Positions 47,333 to 49,940 of a stretch of 49,940 bases of DNA are shown here, in pieces (positions within the stretch are counted from its first letter, which is position 1; each line of letters opens with the position of its first letter). The translations under genes were made by a program, and so were the position numbers. The notes below the pieces were generated by a model. That model saw only the letters and a program-made list of their open reading frames with translations, was not told where the DNA came from and did no database searches. This DNA is from JADFQT01 sp965216025 (GTDB taxonomy: Bacteria; Chloroflexota; Dehalococcoidia; Lucifugimonadales; UBA3495): assembly GCA_965216025.1 (NCBI GenBank), contig CBDCEX010000004.1:1-49940 (forward strand), written 5' to 3'.

Positions 47333-49609
47333 ATGGTCGAATTTAAAGTCCTAGAGAAGAACCTGCCCCGCATTGATGCCAGCGAAAAGGTCACCGGCCG
47401 GGCCGTCTACGCCGCCGATGTATATTTGCCAGGGATGCTAATGTGCAAACTGCTGCCCAGCCCTCGTGCCCACGCGCGTATAGTCGGGATCGACAAGTCC
47501 CAGGCCGAAGCGCTGCCGGGGGTTCGGGCGGTAATTACTGGCCGGGACTTCCCGCAGGTCCATTTTGGCTCTGGCGCATTGAAAGACCGGTACATCATGG
47601 CCCGGGACGAAGTCTTTTACATCGGAGAGCCGGTGGCGGCGGTGGCTGCCGACGATGAAATGACCGCTCAGGAGGCGTTGGAGCTGATCGAAGTGGAATA
47701 TGAAGACCTGCCAACGGTTTTCGACCCGCTGGAGGCGCTGACATCCCAGGCCCCGGCGGTCCACTCGGACCTGACCGACTTTGAGGGTTACGGTTTTGCC
47801 CTGGGCGGTGACAACGTCTGTACCCTGCTGGACGCGGACCGGGGCGACGTTGACCAGGCCTTTAAGGACGCGGACCACGTTTTTGAGGAAACCTACCGCT
47901 CGCAAGGAATAAACCAGGGTTTCCTGGAGCCCATGGCTTGCGTGGCCAGCCTGGAGGCCAATGGCCGCCTGACCGTTTGGGCCTCCACTCAGGGACCGTA
48001 TCAGATCCGGACTCAGTTGGGGTCGGTGCTGGACATGCCTCTGTCCAACATCCGTGTCATTCCCATGGAGCTGGGCGGCGGATTCGGGGCCAAGCTGCGG
48101 CTGGCTTTTGAAGCTTTTCCGGCGCTGCTGTCGATTAAAACCGGTCATCCAGTGAAACTGATAAATACCCGCGAGGAAGTCTTTACTCTCAACGCTCCCC
48201 GCTGGCCGGTCACCAACTATCTCAAAACCGGCGTTACCAAAGACGGCACCATCGTTGCCCGCGAGGCCTACAGCATCTTTGACGTCGGCGCTTACCTGGG
48301 CGCCGGGCCCAACTCGGGCGTGGGACACGGGTTGGGTGCGTACAACATTCCTAATTTCCGGCTGCGGTCCTACGGCGTCTACACCAACAAGATATACGTG
48401 GGTTCCTACCGGGCCTCCGGCGTTGCCGATATGACCTTCGCCGTCGAGTCTCATACCGACAACATCGCCCGGGAGCTGGGGATGGACTCCTGGGATTTTC
48501 GGATGAAGAACGCCCTCAAGGAGGGAGATACCTCGGTGAATGGCGCCAAAATTCCCCGCAACGGACTGGCGGAATCCCTCCTAGCGGTGAAAGAGCGGTT
48601 GGGACTGCCCAAGAAGCTGGGAGAGTGCCGCGGTGTGGGCTTGGCGGTCTGCGAATGGCGCAGCGGCAGTGGCCCCTCCACGGCTGCCATCAGCTTGAAC
48701 GAAGACGGCACGGTCAGCTTGCTGACCGGCTCGGTGGACATCTCCGGCAGCGACACCTCGCTGGCCGCCATCGCCGCCGAGACGCTGAGGCTGCCCTTGG
48801 GCGATGTGGTGGTCGCCAAAAGAGATACCGACCTGGCCCCCTTCACCGGACCCAGCGGTGGCAGCCGCATCGTGTACAGTCAGGGTACGGCGGTGCTGCG
48901 GGCGGCGGAAGAGGTTCGGGAAAGGCTCTATGAGCTGGCTGCCGAAAGACTGGGCGTTCCGGCCGGCGCGCTGGCTACCGGCGATGGAACAGTGTATGTG
49001 CATGACAACCCCAACCAGAGCCTCAGCTTCAGCCAGTTGGCCGGCATGAGCCTTAATTCCCGGGGAGGTCCGATAATCGGCACGGCATCCCTCTCCAGCA
49101 TGCCCTACACGCCGGTGTTCAGCACCCAGGCGGCCGAGGTGCTGGTGGACAAAGCCACCGGCCAGGTGAGGGTTACCCGCTATGTTCAGGCGCAGGACGT
49201 GGGGGTGGCCATAAATCCCATGTCTGTGGAGGGTCAGCTGGAGGGTGGAGTGGTCCAGGGCATCGGCCGGGCCTTGACCGAGGATATGCTGTTGGATATG
49301 GAGACCGGCGCCGTCCGGACATCCTCCCTCTCCACCTACTTGATGCCCTTGGCGGTGGACTTGCCGGAGATTGAGAACATTTTGATCAAGGTTCCGGCCG
49401 AGGACGGGCCCTTCGGTGCCCGCGCGGTGGCTGAGCCGCCGGGATTTGGGCCGCCCGCTGCTATCGCTAACGCCATTTTTGACGCGGTGGGAGTCAGGAT
49501 TCGGGAGCTGCCCCTCTCCGGGGAGCGGGTCTTGGCGGCGCTGCAGGGAAACGGCACGCCGGAGATCAAGCTAGATGTTGATGCGTTGAAAACGGCGGAG
49601 GGGCTTTAA
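47333..49609 (+). CDS. Molybdenum hydroxylase, molybdopterin-binding subunit (CoxL-like)
   Basis: The catalytic subunit of a xanthine dehydrogenase-family enzyme, 758 residues. The N-terminal a/b hammerhead domain has RIDASEKVTGRAVYAADVYL and YIGEPVAAVAADDEMTAQEA. The molybdopterin domain has PMELGGGFGAKLRLAFEAFP, YRASGVADMTFAVESHTDNI, GPSGGSRIVYSQGTAV, QAQDVGVAINPMSVEGQLEG and the C-terminal AVAEPPGFGPPAAIANAIFD with the conserved Glu. It lacks the CO-dehydrogenase loop AYRCSFR, so it is not form I CO dehydrogenase. The usual APG reads ASG and the GQG region reads SGSDTS. The oxidised substrate is not identifiable. AAAGGAG precedes the ATG. It is followed 3 bp later by an insertion element. 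Confidence 0.93.
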   Translation: MVEFKVLEKNLPRIDASEKVTGRAVYAADVYLPGMLMCKLLPSPRAHARIVGIDKSQAEALPGVRAVITGRDFPQVHFGSGALKDRYIMARDEVFYIGEPVAAVAADDEMTAQEALELIEVEYEDLPTVFDPLEALTSQAPAVHSDLTDFEGYGFALGGDNVCTLLDADRGDVDQAFKDADHVFEETYRSQGINQGFLEPMACVASLEANGRLTVWASTQGPYQIRTQLGSVLDMPLSNIRVIPMELGGGFGAKLRLAFEAFPALLSIKTGHPVKLINTREEVFTLNAPRWPVTNYLKTGVTKDGTIVAREAYSIFDVGAYLGAGPNSGVGHGLGAYNIPNFRLRSYGVYTNKIYVGSYRASGVADMTFAVESHTDNIARELGMDSWDFRMKNALKEGDTSVNGAKIPRNGLAESLLAVKERLGLPKKLGECRGVGLAVCEWRSGSGPSTAAISLNEDGTVSLLTGSVDISGSDTSLAAIAAETLRLPLGDVVVAKRDTDLAPFTGPSGGSRIVYSQGTAVLRAAEEVRERLYELAAERLGVPAGALATGDGTVYVHDNPNQSLSFSQLAGMSLNSRGGPIIGTASLSSMPYTPVFSTQAAEVLVDKATGQVRVTRYVQAQDVGVAINPMSVEGQLEGGVVQGIGRALTEDMLLDMETGAVRTSSLSTYLMPLAVDLPEIENILIKVPAEDGPFGARAVAEPPGFGPPAAIANAIFDAVGVRIRELPLSGERVLAALQGNGTPEIKLDVDALKTAEGL

Positions 49610-49612
49610 GAC

Positions 49613-49940
49613 CAGGGCAATCGCGTCTTAACCAAGGAGCACCTTGAGTAGGTAATCCTCAACCCAGCCAGCTTTCAGCCGTTTACCTTGAAGTCCCCGT
49701 TTAAGGCTGGTCTCCTGCTTCAGCAAATTGAGGGCTATCTGGCGCAGGACTGCCAGGTTTTGAGGCCCATTATCCTTACGTACCCGGCTGTGATCTTCTC
49801 GAAAGGTAACATCCAAAGACCAGTGCAAGCTGTTTTCTATGCCCCAGTGTCGGCGGGTGACCTCCAACAAAGTCTGGCCAGGCCTGGCCAGACTGCTGAT
49901 ATAGTAGCGAGAGTGGACCGTGGTCCCGGTTGCCGTCTCC
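49613..49940 (-). mobile_element. ISAs1-family insertion sequence, one end
   Basis: The 3' part of a transposase runs off the window. The element end probably starts near 49613 with CAGGGCAATCGCGTCTTAA, which would place the transposase stop inside the terminal repeat; the other end is outside the window, so the inverted repeat cannot be confirmed. It lies immediately after the molybdenum hydroxylase large subunit, which it leaves intact. Confidence 0.75.
49628..49940 (-). CDS. ISAs1-family transposase, C-terminal part (partial)
   Basis: The C-terminal 104 residues of a DDE transposase; the frame continues upstream beyond the window. Visible are HSRYYISSL, then TRRHWGIENSLHWSLDVTFR with the final catalytic Glu in GIEN, EDHSRVRKDNGPQNLAVLRQ, ALNLLKQETSLKRGLQGKRL and WVEDYLLKVLLG. 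This order is characteristic of ISAs1 (H-repeat-type) transposases. A TTG at 49870 is only an internal codon. Whether the full element is intact cannot be seen. Confidence 0.9.
   Translation of the reverse strand, partial: ETATGTTVHSRYYISSLARPGQTLLEVTRRHWGIENSLHWSLDVTFREDHSRVRKDNGPQNLAVLRQIALNLLKQETSLKRGLQGKRLKAGWVEDYLLKVLLG

Noticed and set aside
47438..48454. Minus-strand open frame of 338 codons
   Set aside because: Shadow of the molybdenum hydroxylase large subunit.
45663..49609. Aerobic CO dehydrogenase (coxMSL)
   Set aside because: The form I active-site loop AYRCSFR is absent from the large subunit. Gene order alone is not specific.

Overview
The window (about 50 kb, GC-rich) is a chromosomal segment of a bacterium that most resembles the phylum Chloroflexota, probably a Dehalococcoidia/SAR202-type lineage. 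This is inferred from the uninterrupted str-S10-spc-alpha ribosomal superoperon ending rplQ-truA-rplM-rpsI, zinc-ribbon (C+) forms of S4, S14 and L36, a fused EtfB-EtfA protein, a eukaryote-type IleRS, clan AA aspartic protease and GYD-domain genes, and the many short dispersed repeats. No 16S gene is present, so the taxonomy is tentative.

Layout. 1-4.2 kb (minus): nicotinate phosphoribosyltransferase, fused electron-transfer flavoprotein, and a membrane protein broken by a 10-bp tandem duplication. 4.35-9.86 kb (plus): a SAM-cycle cluster headed by a sigma70-like promoter and a SAM-I riboswitch with an attenuator (mtnA-mtnP-rhodanese), then a structured 200-nt leader, ahcY and metK. 10.0-12.6 kb (plus): phosphohexomutase and a CcdA/DsbD-type membrane thiol transporter. 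12.6-34.3 kb (minus): rpsL-rpsG-fusA-rpsJ-rplC-rplD/rplW-rplB-rpsS-rplV-rpsC-rplP-rpmC-rpsQ-rplN-rplX-rplE-rpsN-rpsH-rplF-rplR-rpsE-rpmD-rplO-secY-adk-map-infA-rpmJ-rpsM-rpsK-rpsD-rpoA-rplQ-truA-rplM-rpsI. 34.3-38.4 kb (plus): TPP riboswitch with terminator, thiC, a GYD protein, thiD and an aspartic-protease-like protein. 38.5-42.9 kb: small membrane protein, ileS, mutM. 43.2-49.6 kb (plus): a three-domain fusion (DHDPS-like aldolase, MfnB-type furan-phosphate synthase, TusA-like), followed by a three-subunit molybdenum hydroxylase. 49.6 kb to the end: the 3' end of an ISAs1-family element.

Two things stand out. First, short tandem duplications (10-26 bp) recur at gene ends, often overlapping stop codons. 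Three of them shift reading frames: one breaks the membrane protein, one joins rplD in frame to rplW, and one converts the acidic tail of RpoA to a basic tail running into rplQ. In each case, removing one copy on paper restores a sensible protein end. Second, the 705-residue aldolase-MfnB-TusA protein keeps the lysines and aspartate expected of the MfnB active site. Placed beside a molybdenum hydroxylase, it suggests an undescribed furan or aldehyde pathway; the function is inference.

Other points are the back-to-back thiC and rpsL promoters sharing a palindrome of -35 boxes, low-complexity extensions on L5, S17 and L4, the absence of tuf between fusA and rpsJ, and several dispersed palindromic repeat families.
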